Assembly: GCA_907165275.2 (NCBI GenBank)
Contig: OU015674.1
Span: forward strand, 3,967,001 to 4,031,000
DNA from: Zygaena filipendulae
Taxonomy: Eukaryota > Arthropoda > Insecta > Lepidoptera > Zygaenidae
Length of the DNA: 64,000 nucleotides
Direction of reading: 5' to 3'
In this document: positions 22,438 through 34,439 of the stretch, piece after piece
Position numbering within the stretch: the first letter of the stretch is position 1
Layout: each line of letters begins with the position of its first letter
Translations under genes and position numbers: made by a program
The notes under the pieces: generated by a model
Databases searched by the model: none
The model's input: only the letters and a program-made list of their open reading frames with translations
What the model was told of the DNA's origin: nothing

Positions 22438-23053
22438 AACCTGGAGAATACCCAATTGTAAATATTCTAACCACAAAATTTCGACTTAATCTTCGTTTTT
22501 ATCTACTCATCGAAACGCAAGCGCCTCATTAATTACGACACAAGCAAAACGCTCCAACAAAATGTTATGTATTAACTTATCGAGGGCCATAATTTAAATA
22601 ATCAAGTCGAGAACGGTTAACATAGCGGAACATGTAACGATTTTATTCTCTTAATAAATCACATTTCATAACCGCTTTTTTGTTCAAGAGAGCAACATAT
22701 TTGACATGACGCTCTTGATGTCAAATAAAGAGACGCAAAGCGACATGCTACACTTGAACAACAAAAAATCAAGGTAATTCTAACCGTAATGCTGTAAGTC
22801 ACAGTTCAGTTTATGTTGATGGATGTGTTGGATTTGATTTGCAATACGAAATGAATGGCGACCCATAGACAAATGAAATAGAAAGTTGTACAAGTCGGAC
22901 AAGCAAGTTGATTGCTCATTCACTATCATTACTATGATTTCCATAACACATTTTTTATGTAATCTCATAATGTTAATGCTTCATTTGATTTCGTGTACAA
23001 TGTCTTTATAATGAGCAACATATTGTTTAGATGCATAGGTACGATATTTAATA
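22438..23053. other. Unassigned A+T-rich DNA
   Basis: No gene or repeat family recognised. Confidence 0.35.
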
Positions 23054-23470
23054 GTAGCTGTTCCCCGCGGTTTCACCCGCGTTAGTTTCGGAGATCCCGC
23101 GGGTATTGCGAGATAAAACTACTTACTACCCTAAACTTTGTTCTGTACCTACCCTTGACAACGTGTAGGTAGTATGCAAAATTTAATGTAGTTGTTGTCT
23201 TTGCAATCTTTGGTTTCTTCCACGTTAATTTCGGAGTTCCCGTGGGAATTCCGGGATAAAAAGTAGCCTATGTCCTTTTCTGTACCCCTGACAACGTGTA
23301 TGCGAAATTTCGTGGGGATCGGTTGAGCCGTGTAGCCGTGAAAACGTAACAAACAAACAAACTCACTTTCGCATTTATAATAATACTGCTGTTTTTGCGT
23401 GAGTGTGTAACAAACATCCAAACATTCAAACATCCAAACATACACTTTCACATTTATAATATTAGTAGGA
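23054..23470 (-). mobile_element. Composite, tail-duplicated Helitron-like element
   Basis: From the minus-strand 3' end: a first hairpin block (TAGCTGTTCCCCGCGGTTTC, CGCGTTAGTTTCGGAGATCC); ATGCAAAATTTAATGTAGTTG; a second hairpin block (CGTTAATTTCGGAGTTCCCG); the GTTT-type 5' part ending near 23386; and then a GGAT-type 5' end (AACATCCAAACATTCAAAC, TATAATATTAGTAGGA). The first two blocks occur in the same order at 61910-62922, so the duplicated form has itself moved. Confidence 0.65.
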
Positions 23471-23928
23471 CTAGTAAAGTAAGGGTTTATAATATTAGTA
23501 GAATTAGTAGGAATAGCTAGCGCTAAAATAATAATAAATTTCAATAAAATTTCTATTCTTGTGTCCGAAACTAATGGAAGTTTGCAATACTCGTATGACA
23601 GCGATTGAGATTTCTTATGAAAAGGGTCAAACACAAAAGGCAAGTCCTATTGTTTTTTCTTTATTGTTAATACCTACAGACTTATTTGCGAAATACTAAT
23701 CCATCTTTACTAAATACATACGTCTTATCACATCAATCATGGAGGTACTAAAGATATTTTGTTTCTTTTGTAGCATATGACGTATTCTCTAATGGTGTAC
23801 CTCTATGTAGTTAACCTATAACTATGATTGCGAAAATGTATGGATATTTGTTACTAAACTAGGAACATAGAGCTGTTTAAATATCAACACACGGTTGGCT
23901 GGTTCACAGATAGGAAATGTCCAGTCCT
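23471..23928. other. Unassigned DNA
   Basis: Short TTTATAATATTAGTAG scraps follow the Helitron at 23485-23520. Nothing else recognised. Confidence 0.3.
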
Positions 23929-24388
23929 GGACCCATAATCACTATGACCAACAACATTCCTTGCCCATAACGCGCGTCCTAAAAACACAATCCCAAACGC
24001 TCCAGATGCAAAAATATAAGAAACTAGCTGTCCCCCGCGATTTCATCCGCGGTAATTTCGGAATTCCCGCGGAGATTGCGGAAAAAAAGTACTCTATGTC
24101 CTTCAGTTCCCGAGGGAATTCCGAGATAAAACCTATCCTATCTTTTAAGTTGGACCATTTTATGAATGGTTACAAAATTTTATCAAAATCCATTCAGTAG
24201 TTTCGGAGTCCATCGCGGACAAACAAAGTGACACGTGATTTATATATATTAGATTTATATTCTTTATGACAAAAGAAACGTAGAAAATGTATTTTTTTAA
24301 AGTGAAACTTCTTTGAACACGAGGGAAAAGCAATTAAGTGACGCCTTATCTTAGTGCGACGCGTTATGGTCATAGTGAATAAGGGCCC
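23929..24388 (+). mobile_element. Family E TIR element, copy 3, interrupted
   Basis: GGACCCATAATCACTATGAC at the left and TGGTCATAGTGAATAAGGGC with CC at the right. Internal parts CATTCCTTGCCCATAACGCG and AACACGAGGGAAAAGCAATT are separated by a complete Helitron at 24024-24253. Confidence 0.7.
24024..24253 (-). mobile_element. Helitron-like element nested in family E
   Basis: CTAGCTGTCCCCCGCGATTTC at its 3' end and TTATATATATTAGA at its 5' end (minus strand TCTAAT). On the minus strand A precedes TC and T follows CTAG. The body has AAATCCATTCAGTAGTTTCG and ACAAACAAAGTGACACGTG, a further distinct 5' module. Confidence 0.75.
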
Positions 24389-24529
24389 TGCTTGCTTTTT
24401 ATCTCGAAACTACATAGAATTAATAGGCTTCGAACCGCATTCATCGCACACAAAAACCAATCTACATCGACACCAACAGTTATTGTTTCAATTTCGAACG
24501 GGATTTTGACTGAAACTATAGATTTTATG

Positions 24530-24597
24530 TTTAATACAAGGAGTTCCTGAGGTAATCCCGTAGTTCGCCCGGGTGAAGCCGCGGAGAGCGGCCAGTA
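24530..24597 (+). mobile_element. Helitron-like 3' fragment
   Basis: AATACAAGGAGTTCCTGAGG, GCCCGGGTGAAGCCGCGGAG then AGCGGCCAGT. The hairpin is recognisable; the terminal CTAG has become CCAG. Confidence 0.5.
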
Positions 24598-24782
24598 TAA
24601 AATATGGGCTACACTCCATGAACCGGTCCGATTCTGCGAGCGGGACTAATTGGCAAGCGCGTGAAACGGACCGCATTCCTGACACCTTCAACGACGAGAC
24701 GACGCGGGTACCCAGTGTGTGCTAAACATAGAACTTTGCACCTACTTATTTTTATTTATAACTACTAATCTTACTTATCTTA

Positions 24783-24904
24783 TTTCGGAATTCCCCCAGG
24801 AACTCTGATAAAAGTGTCCCAAGTTACTCTTTATTACATAATATGATATCTGCCAGTGAACTGTGAAAGTAATTACCGCGGGTAAAACCGCGGGGAACAT
24901 CTAG
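24783..24904. mobile_element. Helitron-like chimera in two orientations
   Basis: TTTCGGAATTCCCCCAGGAAC through ATCTGCCAGTGAACTGTGAA reads as a minus-strand copy of the GACA subtype. It then changes into a plus-strand 3' end, TTACCGCGGGTAAAACCGCG and GGGAACATCTAG. A rearranged or nested pair is the simplest explanation. Confidence 0.5.
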
Positions 24905-26314
24905 TATTACAATATTCCACATCATAATATATAATAAACTTACATTACAGTACAAATTAAACATTTTGAACATTCCCAATTGCAACAAAAATTCTGCTCA
25001 AGCAATTTTTTTTTACATCTTTGAAATAATAATATGCTGAATATAAAATCATTGAAACGACAATAATTCGAAGCGTTATCGCAGACCAATATACATGTTT
25101 TTAACTTTAATGCATTTTATTGATGTTTTCGTAAACCTGATCCTCCATATATGCACCATTTGCACTATGGTAGCCATCTTTTTTTAATTAATACGGGACG
25201 ATTATGAGAAATAACAAAATATTTTTTTATTTTATTGTTTAATTGATTCATTGATCCATCCGATCACGCTGGCATGCACCACTCACCAAAATAATCATAT
25301 TTTATTTGTTTAAATAAAATATTAAATTCTATTTTTTGATAATACTTCTGCAGCATTTGACAGCCAAAAGAAGATATGAGTAGAATTTACCTACCTAAAA
25401 ACCGCCAAAACGGCCTGTTTTGTCAGTATCTATTATGTTATTAGGTATAGGTATATATAATTTAAGTAAAAGACTAAAAGATTCTATATACGTTTAGAAT
25501 AGATTTACAAAATTTACGAACTCCATAGGCAAGTTCTAGTACTTAGGACGAAAGTTTCTAAAAATTGGATCCCAATTCACCTTGAATAGGTACTTATTAT
25601 AAAAACGCTTTCAGTGGTTAGGTTAGCCACCTAAACACACTGCAATGTTTTTCTATTTTCAAGACATGATAAACTAATTAATAAATAAATCTATTTGCAA
25701 TATAAAACTTTACCCACCTTTTCTCGTACCTTGTCTTGTGCATCGCAGAAAACTAGTTTGCGATAAATCCTATTTAAATGAAAACGCTTTAAAGTGAACT
25801 CAAAACTTAAATCGTCTTAAAATTGAAATTGCAAACTTGCAAATGTTCTGATAGCAACAAACAGTAATTTTGTAAAGAAATTATTGTTTTAAACAACCAT
25901 GTTTTGTAGATATTCTTATTACATTATTTAACGAAGTAATGAATAATTTTTCTTATATTATATGGCTTTTTACTCATTTTTATTTCATGAAAATAAGTTT
26001 CTTTTTTCAATTAGGTGTCATACCAATTTTAACAATTTTTAAAGCCCCCAAACCACTTGTTTCTCGATTATTTTATGAGCTATTATTATTATGATTATTT
26101 TGACCGCTGGAGACAGTGGAGTGCAAGTGGAGTGGGTTCAAATAACATGCACATGCAACCAACCATAAACCATAATTATATCCTATTCTATAAGCATTCA
26201 ATAACATTTTTGAAAAGGAATTAAAAACTTTGGGTTAAAATAAAATAAATAAAAAAGTTCTTTTCATCATGCACTAACAACTGGGTATAGATATGCACAT
26301 AATTATGATATATA
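24905..26314. other. Unassigned A+T-rich DNA
   Basis: No gene, repeat family or notable structure recognised. Confidence 0.4.
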
Positions 26315-26316
26315 TA

Positions 26317-26674
26317 TACAACGTGTTACTGAATTAAGTATTAACTGAAAATTAGAAATTAGTTTGCTCAGAATCGACTAGAGAATCGATCGCACTATGT
26401 TTTAATATAGGTTATATTTTTTCATTTTTACTAGCCTATGTCTAAATTATTTATAATACAATATTAGGCGCGTACGCCGCCCACAGCAAAAAAAATCGTA
26501 CCGGTAGGAGTGGGCGCAGCACTTGGAATTTCGTAGATAGGTCACCTCCAAACTAATTTTGAATAACTTTTAAAGTATAAATTTTTTCAACATAAAATAT
26601 ATTTTAATCATATTATTGTTTATTTTTTTAAATGGGGTGTATCAGGTTTTCAGTTAATTCATTAACACGTTGTA
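26317..26674 (+). mobile_element. Family A TIR element (A4)
   Basis: TACAACGTGTTACTGAATTA to TTAATTCATTAACACGTTGTA flanked by TA. Uninterrupted, with GCGCGTACGCCGCCCACAGC inside. It shows the intact junction ATTGTTTATTTTTTTAAATG used to place the Helitron in A1. Confidence 0.75.
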
Positions 26675-27582
26675 TATATGAAATTAAAATTCCTGGTCAC
26701 CCTACTATGTTGCCATAAAATATTATCTGGTTTTGAATGAAGGTATAATGAGTCACATAATTATTATTACTAAACGTCAAACGGTGCAAACCAAAGATCA
26801 GCGTATTCGATTACAGGGTCTGTCTGTACCATGGACCAATTAATGGTCCATGGTCTGTACGTAAGTACCTTCTACATGCGTTCTCTAACAAAGTTGCCTA
26901 GAAAATACATATATTACACATGTAAGTACTCCCTTTTTTAGGCTAACAAATAAGATAATTGAAAAGCAAAAATTAAACTATGGAATAAATAAATTAACTA
27001 CTTACATCCTTAAATCATCAATCAATATTATGTAACATCACGTACCTACTTCAATAGCATAATTACAATTTAAGAAAGGCAAGAGTGAAAATACATCGAG
27101 TGTTCAGCGTAGGTACCTAATAACAAAGTTATTAATATAATTTAGATCAAATCGTAATAAGTATGACTTCTATAATTACTAGATAGGTACATATGATTAT
27201 TACCTACGTAAGTCTCTAAGTATTTTATTATTCATCACAAAAAATATTTTCGTTCAAAACAATTGCTGTTGGCGGTCCGAAACATTTTTACAACCAAGAC
27301 TCGAAGTGCCAGGATAACACGATATATACAGCCTAAATGGCGTTAACTGCAAGAAAAAAACATGCAAAGTGGCGCAGTTAAAAAAACAACAAGCATACTG
27401 GCTGGCAGAACGCGTTCTCGGTGCGTGGTAAAAAAAAAAACACGAGCGAAAGAGCCGGAGAGCGTGATTTGTGTACTTTTTCACACTCGTCGATAAAATA
27501 GTGGTGTCAGTTTTCCGTAAATCGATATGCAAATTATTAACTAACGTTACAAAATCTATACTTTCAATTTATTATTATGGTA
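26675..27582. other. Unassigned DNA
   Basis: A short inverted pair, CCATGGACCAATTAATGGTCCATGG, lies at 26829-26853. A less A+T-rich stretch at 27255-27480 has no identifiable product. Confidence 0.35.
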
Positions 27583-27873
27583 GAAAGAGAAAAGATTAGA
27601 TTCTTTGTATGTTTCTTTATAATGGATTAATAATAATAATAAAAAAAATTATTTGGCATGAAATTTAAAATAACAATATGTACCTGCATAAAAAAGAAAC
27701 TTAAAAAAACAATTTCATTTTTTTCTAATTATAAAATTAAGTCAAATACTATTTAAACGATTTTAAAATTCTTTTTAATTTATACTATGTTCTTGGGACA
27801 TCACATACTTTTATCCCGGAATTCACTCGGAAACTCCAAAATTAGCGCATGTGAAACCACGGGAAACAGCTAG
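27583..27873 (+). mobile_element. Helitron-like element interrupted by a LINE tail
   Basis: The 5' part is GAAAGAGAAAAGATTAGATTC with TATAATGGAT. It breaks at about 27628 and resumes at about 27783 with CTATGTTCTTGGGACATCAC, ATCCCGGAATTCACTCGG and ACCACGGGAAACAGCTAG. The inserted piece is (AAT)n, then ATTATTTGGCATGAAAT: a LINE 3' end in reverse, as at 13645. Confidence 0.6.
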
Positions 27874-27879
27874 TTATGG

Positions 27880-28037
27880 TGTAAAGAGAAAATATTTGAT
27901 TTTTGTAATGGACCGATTTTAATTTTTTTTTCACATAAAGCTACTACTATGTTCCTGAGTAACAGGGGGTATTTTTTATCCCAGCAGAATTCCAAGGGAC
28001 CTCCCAAATTAACGCGATTGAAACCGTGGGGTGGGGT
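27880..28037 (+). mobile_element. Decayed Helitron-like element
   Basis: AAAGAGAAAATATTTGATTT, TACTATGTTCCTGAGTAACA, TTTTTTATCCCAGCAGAATTC and ATTAACGCGATTGAAACCG. Same 5' module as the preceding copy, arranged head to tail with it. The CTAG terminus is lost. Confidence 0.5.
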
Positions 28038-31000
28038 TATAATTGCGTCACTTTATACCAGAAAGTATTTCAAAATTTGTTTTTCTCTGTTCCTTTAATA
28101 GTATTGTATGTTTGTAGGTAGGTACTTTTCGGAAACTACACGACTATACTACATAATTTTACAACTGTTTAAGGGAACGTTTTATTATGTGAAATATTAA
28201 TACCCATTTAAAATGGATTTAATTAATTTATGATCTGTCGAAAATTATAAATCTCTAGTATCATGGCGAGTTTTAATTAAATAATTAATTTTTAATAAGA
28301 TATGATATTTAAAAAAATCCATGAATATTTATCGACGAAAATTTCAACAGCATCTCTACACATGTCTCACCGAGATTAAATCTACAGCGCGTCTGTAGGT
28401 ATATTGTAAATATATAAAATTAAAAGTATCTATAGTTTTAATATCAATAGAATAATATAAAATTATGACTTATTAGCATTTCTGTCTGTACTATGTACTG
28501 TATCTCTTTTTTACGCACATCACACCGAGTCGAATTCGTTCATAGTCTTAGTTAAGACATAATAGGAAATATGACAGTAAAAAAACGTATAAAATGTCAT
28601 TTTAAATATCCAGTCTATGTATGACATAAAAAAACATACATGCAGCCGAATGCAGAACCTCCTTTTTGGAAGTCGCTTAAAAAGTCTCAATGTTTTAAAA
28701 TGTCCCAAGTGGGCGTGGATGTCCAAATCCAAAATTACACGAACTAGCGATGCTCAAAGGATTCCCGGACTCGATTTTAATATTAACAAAACCTATTAAC
28801 TATACCTACTCAAATTTTGTTCAAAATAATGTTCTTAGCCGGGAATCAAACCAGTTGATTTAGAAAAAAAGGATCGCGTTATGCAAAGAAAATGGCAAAC
28901 TAATTTGTATCCATCATCCATGGACAAAAGGACTGGACAAAAGTGAGACGACAAAAGTAGCAAAAGTCATCCGTGCGCGCCAGCCCCGAAACTAAACGCG
29001 AGCAATTAAGCGAGCTAAAGCTAGTATATACTATACATAATATATCTAGGTTCTAAAAAAAGCGTCCGATGGTCGATATACCCGTCCCGTTCACTCATAA
29101 AATATCTTAAAGACATAAATTATAATGTTTAGCGACACGACGATGGCAGCGAATAAGGAACGCTCATCGCAGCGTCGTATTTTAAAGGTTTTCAAAGTAT
29201 TATTTATTATGTCATGCATTTTTATAAATGACGTCAATGTTAATTGTAATTTGTTATTGGTTCCGCCCACTGCGGACGAGAGCTATGCGGCCCGTCGATA
29301 TATTTTACACTATATCTATACGGCGAATTTACTCGCGTACGTTTGGAATTGGTTATTTGACTATTTTTTTTTCTAAATTTACATTCAATGTTTCTATTGA
29401 CAACAAATCCCGAGAATTTCGTTTATCTGGTATCATCCAAACCCAAGTTATAAGGGTTCAAAAAAAACGACGAAGCGCCTTGAGAAAAGATAGGTAGTGC
29501 TCCCGCTTCGCTTGACTCGTCTTGGCGGGGGAACTACCGTGCCCCCAAAAAGTAAGTAATAAAGTAACGTACCGGTAGCGAAGATAAAAAGTTTGAAAAA
29601 AAATCACGTATTTTTTTCTATACGCCGAATCATTCATATGTAAAAAAACGGATAACATTTTCGGAACACTGTTGTCGATTTGTGAACTGGTAATCGTTTA
29701 ATCGAATACAAACGATCGCATGCGTCTGCGCAGCGCGACTGTTACTTTATGTGTGCATGTGTAATTTAATTACGGACCCCGACGTTGCCATACGTTTCGA
29801 ATTAAATATGTCTTTGAGAAAGGTAATAAGCGATCATTTTTCAACGATATGCATTTCAATCCTTTTTTTGTTTTTGGATTAAATCTCAAATTCGTTATCG
29901 TTTTAAAAAAATAATGTTTATTTATAGTTGTATTAATAATTCAGAATATGCAACATGTAATTTAAAGTGATAAGATTTTTTTACACCCAATTGTCTGATG
30001 ATTGTCCGTAATCCCAGCCGATGCATAACGACTTTAATTACAGTGATACATGATAAACATATGAATACAATTAAAATCTAGATAGATCATCAATCGATAT
30101 TTGTGTATTTTAGTATCAGAAAGCGTATTGGTACATAGATTAGTCGCATTAAAATCCGTAGGTATATTTCGTTTGCAGCCATATAACGTCATTATAATTA
30201 TGTATCATGAAAGTAAAGCATATGTAGCTGGGTAACTGCGGACGTGGGGCAAGTAGGTACGGATTTTTATTAAAAACTATTTTAATTAAAAGAACTACTG
30301 GCTTCGTATAAATAGTTCCATGTTACAATGTTCTTTAAAAAAAAACGAATATACAAATATTTTTTGGAGATTGTAATCGGATCACAATAAATTTGTCTCT
30401 GGCGTAGGTAGGTATATTTATGAAAGCAGAGATGCAGCTGATAACGCGAAGGCGAAAAGCTATGCCAAACATTTCATGTAAAAAGCACCTATATTCAAAC
30501 AATGTCGCTGTTAAAAATGGACCCTTCGCCTTTTGTTTGATTAAATTTTAGACAGCGCATGTTTGCGACGATTAATTTTAATATTTTCATGTGAGATAAG
30601 ACGAAATTAAATCAAGGGATAATAAATGGGTTTCACATTCGCTGTTATAATCCTGTTATTATAGCCTTCTGACTTATACCATGAGCTGATTAAATAGATA
30701 AAAGTATATTTGTTTGTCATGTCGGAAGTTTTTCCGCTCCTTTTACGTAATTTATCTAAATAAGTAATCAATGAGTGCCATTTATTATGTTGTTTAGGAC
30801 TTATCTTCTTTTTAATTTTGTTAACTTCAGGCGGTCGCTTCATGAATCCTGTGCCCGTTTTGCTCTCAATGCGCCAAAAGGACTGCAACTACTTAAATGG
30901 TCTATAGTATAGACCAACCTAAGGCACGTAGAAGCAACAAACAATAATTTAATTTAAAATAATTAACACTCATCACGCAAGCACTGGGAACGAAATCGAA

Positions 31001-31599
31001 CGGGGTTATCCTTGTGTGAGTTGTGTGTGTGGTGCCTTCCTTACTTATGCTTTATTCGACAAGTTTTTAGTTGAAGTAATGAAAACCAGTGTCACCGACG
31101 GTTTTTGCACCCAAAACTATTCGTCATGCAGAACTTTCACTATCATAACGAAATCACTCACTATCATATTATATATTTAATGTCATTTTGTTACGTATAT
31201 ACGAATACTTAGATTTTTTTGAAAGTTAACAGCAGATTTATTTATATGGAATATTTAACTAACCTAAAGAAAGTTTTGGCAAGTTTGAGCATTTGCTCAT
31301 ACATGGCGCGCGTGTGAACATCGCTCTAGATAATATATAGTCTTTTCTTTGTGGTTATACGTATGAATTAGGGTAGTTATTGATATTATTACCGCCCGCC
31401 TATACTCAGACGAAGCCCCGTAGCTTCGACGAGGATTTATTTATTGTCCCATCAGATCAGACATCTTTTATTCATAAATTCATATCGGGCGGACGTCAAA
31501 CGAAGTCGCCAGTAATTGGTCCGGATTCGAGAGAAAAACGTAGCTTATCAACCCATTAAGTCATTTTATTATTGATAATAAAATAATTATTAACAACAA
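28038..31599. other. Unassigned region, no known repeat
   Basis: The longest stretch here without any of the window's repeat families. Open frames at 29125-29376 (+) and 30607-30888 (-) show no motif I recognise. A hairpin lies at 29493-29538. G+C and CpG rise at 29125-29760 (GCGCAGCGCGACTG, CCGACGTTGCC), which might mark a promoter or first exon of a host gene outside the window; this is a guess. Confidence 0.3.
29493..29538. repeat. Hairpin-forming sequence
   Basis: GGTAGTGCTCCCGC pairs with GCGGGGGAACTACC across an 18-bp loop. This G+C-rich stem stands out in A+T-rich DNA. It could belong to a repeat 3' end; no second copy is in the window. Confidence 0.5.
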
Positions 31600-31690
31600 T
31601 CAGTTCCCCGCGGCTATGCTCGTATGAATTTCAGGATAACTTCGGGAACTCCGCGATAAATGTGTCCTATATGACGTGTTAGTGGTATAG
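31600..31690 (-). mobile_element. Helitron-like 3' half
   Basis: CAGTTCCCCGCGGCTATGCTC, GAATTTCAGGATAACTTCGG and GATAAATGTGTCCTATATGA. Hairpin and adjoining segment only; the 5' half is missing. Confidence 0.5.
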
Positions 31691-32285
31691 TTGATAGAGC
31701 AAATAATAATTTGTACATAATATATCCGGAAACCAAATATCTCATAAAAGTACCCACTTTACTTTATAAATTATAGGGCTTTTAAAAGCCTTAAGAATTA
31801 TTTTTTTTCATAGCCTCTTAGGTAGTTTTAAATGAATCTACCTACCTACTTCTTTTTCCGACGAATATTTTGTTTCATTATCCATCCAGTCACGTTGACA
31901 ATTATAGAAAAAGGACAAACCAATAGCCCTCATCAAGAGAAAAAACAGTGGAAAACCATTTGTAGAGATGAATTTTTGAAAGGTGCTCCCAAAGTATAAA
32001 AATAAAACAATCGTGCTTGCTCTATAGGAAACGAGATGTTGGAAATGTCGTTGAAAAAGGAGATATTTATTTCGTTTGTGCGCCGAAGTATAAATATAGT
32101 GTTTGCTTGTTAGTTCGTATTCTGCATTCTTATACCATTGAACTCAAGGGGGATGTAAAAGAAGGCCTATACATTGCGAGAAAACTTTGGTAAAACGTTG
32201 GGTGCGCCCGCGATGATTTTTGACAAGAATAAGTCTATTAAAGAGGTATTGCAACACAATCGGAAATAAATTTAAGTAGGTATTA
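31691..32285. other. Unassigned DNA
   Basis: No gene or repeat recognised. Confidence 0.35.
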
Positions 32286-32817
32286 AAAAATAAACAATAA
32301 TATGATTAAAATATAAACTAATTCGAAAAAATTAATAGTCTAAAAGTTATTCAGCATTAGTTTGGAGGTGACCTATCTACGAAATTTTAAGCGCTACGCC
32401 CGCGCTACGTGTCAATGACCGAATCGATTTTTTTGCTACGGGTGGCGTACGCGTCAAATATTGTATTACTAGTTGTGCCCGCGGTTTCACCCGCGTTAAT
32501 TTCAGAGTTCCCGCGGGAATTCCGGGATAAAAAGTACCCTATGTGTTAATCTGATGTATAAGCTATATTATTGTAAAGTTTCATTTAAATCCATCCAGTA
32601 GTTTTTGCGTGAAAGAGTAGCAAACATCCATCCATCCATCCATCCATACATACATACTTACAAACTTTCGCGTTTATAATATTAGTAGGATAAATAATTT
32701 AGACATGGGCTAGTAAAAATCAAAAAATATAACCTGTATTAAAACGTGTGATCGATTCGATATTCGATTCTGAGCAAATTATTTTCTAGTTTTCAGTCAA
32801 TTCATTAACACGTTGTA
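32286..32817 (-). mobile_element. Family A TIR element (A5), left end missing
   Basis: Starts inside the family at AAATAAACAATAATATGATT, so the left terminal repeat is lost. The right end is complete: CAATTCATTAACACGTTGTA then TA. GACCTATCTACGAAATTTTA and TTGCTACGGGTGGCGTACGC show the orientation. A full Helitron is nested at 32469-32690. Confidence 0.7.
32469..32690 (-). mobile_element. Complete Helitron-like element with exact empty site
   Basis: CTAGTTGTGCCCGCGGTTTC to TATAATATTAGTAGGA, 222 bp. On the minus strand the element reads TC...CTAG, with A before TC and T after CTAG. Removing it gives the uninterrupted family A sequence TTGTATTATAAATAATTTAG, as in the other A copies. It carries (CATC)n and CCATCCAGTAGTTTTTGCGT. 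Confidence 0.85.
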
Positions 32818-33441
32818 TAAGGAAGACCCTATAGACTCACTATAGATATATTATTATATATAGATGCAGGAACGGGGCGATTTGATTTGCGTGATGAGGA
32901 TCTTACCATTCCAAGCGTTGGATTGTGAGACGCCGTTGGTGAAGTCATAACCTAATATACTATGTAACGTGCAAAAGTGTGGAAGTTTGTCGATTGATAT
33001 GATAATAATGACGTCATCTAACTTCAGTTTCGTGGAATTGTTAGTGGAGATAATAAGTCAGAAAATAACACAGGATAAGTATCATATAGGTATTTATATG
33101 GTATAAATAAAATATTATTATTATGCATCCATTGCTAAAGCCATTTCTGTCCATTTGAAATTTTATAAGTTGGTACCTATTTATAATATTATACTATAAT
33201 TTTTAAACATAATAGCGAAATTATAATTCATAGAATCAAATAAATTTACATGATAAAAGATCAGATAATAATATATAACAAATTATTACAGTATATTTAT
33301 TTATAACTAATAAACAACTAAATCAATGATACAATCTTTTGAAGATCTCGTGTTAAAGACGTACCTAAACTTGTATGTAGGAGGCACATTTTGCTTGTTT
33401 ATTGTTAAATAAAAATAAAGAGTAGGAAGGTATCAGTTATA
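32818..33441. other. Unassigned A+T-rich DNA
   Basis: No gene or repeat recognised. A TAATGACGTCATC octamer at about 33008 stands outside any family C copy. Confidence 0.35.
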
Positions 33442-33700
33442 CTAGCTGTTTCCTGTGGCTTTGACTGTCGTCTTCGATCAACAATACGGTAATACCAATA
33501 TAGTTGGTTGATATTGTTGATCGAAGACTGTGGTCCTTCATTATAGGAATTCCTTGTCGTCAAAGCACTGTCAGTCCAGAACGTTTTCTTTTTTTTTGCC
33601 AAACAATGAAATATGTCCAGTTTTTTTATACATGATTAAGCAACAAACATCTGTAGGTACACCTTCACAAACTTTCACTATTATAAAATTAGTATGAAGT
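33442..33700 (-). mobile_element. Decayed Helitron-like element with internal hairpin
   Basis: CTAGCTGTTTCCTGTGGCTTT at the 3' end and CTTTCACTATTATAAAATTA near the 5' end. The centre does not match other copies and contains a 16-bp perfect stem (33471-33486 with 33512-33527). Confidence 0.45.
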
Positions 33701-34439
33701 AGGACTAAGATACTCGTAGATAGGATTCAACGCATAGCCACAGACGACTAACGGTAAGAAATGTAGAGGTAACATTTTCTATTTTAGTTTTCTTTTGGTC
33801 CAGACTTTGTTGCAAGTTTTTTCAAACGTTAGGTACCATTGTTTGTATAATTCAAATAAGAATAGAATCATTATACCCCGTGTGAACTGCACACAAATGT
33901 TTTTTTGGTAAAATTGTTTTTAGAGGCGTTTTATGTTTGTTTATATTATAAACATCTACATATTTTTAAGTCAACCTCACCAGAGAACTGTTGGAGACTG
34001 GTTTGGATTGTTATACCTTTCATATAATTACACACGAATTGAAAAATCGTATACCTACATTTTATTTTAATATGTTAATAACATAAATTAATTTGTGTCG
34101 TATGTTTTTATAGTTTACTCCAACATATAAAGAACAACACGAAAAAACTCGCACGAGACAAAATTAATATCAATGATCTATACAGATTTTTATCGAGATG
34201 CGCAGCGGGCGGTCCTTAGAGACTTGCAAATCGACAATCGATAAATATCAAATCAATAAAATCATGTATAAAAACAACTCTAGACTTTTATCAATTTATC
34301 GCATTGTGTGTAGCTGTTAATTTGCTTTCTAAGCCGCTATTTCAATACGATAAAATTGGAACTTATAGTAGGTACTTATCTCTACATAGTATAAAAAAAG
34401 TCGCTTCCCGCTAGCTGTCCTTATGTAATGCAATGCAAT
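33701..34439. other. Unassigned A+T-rich DNA
   Basis: No gene or repeat recognised. Confidence 0.35.

Noticed and set aside
23149..24200. Frames of 164 codons (minus) and 101 codons (plus)
   Set aside because: They run through Helitron and family E repeats and have no independent coding evidence.
29125..29376. Plus-strand frame of 83 codons with a hydrophobic C-terminus
   Set aside because: No recognisable family and no clear promoter or polyadenylation context.
29491..29560. G+C-rich hairpin as a possible transcription terminator or riboswitch
   Set aside because: These are bacterial features; in this nuclear insect-like DNA the hairpin is reported only as a structure.
30607..30888. Minus-strand frame of 93 codons, lysine-rich
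   Set aside because: No domain, splice context or second copy. Composition is as expected for A+T-rich DNA. Mentioned only as an unassigned frame.
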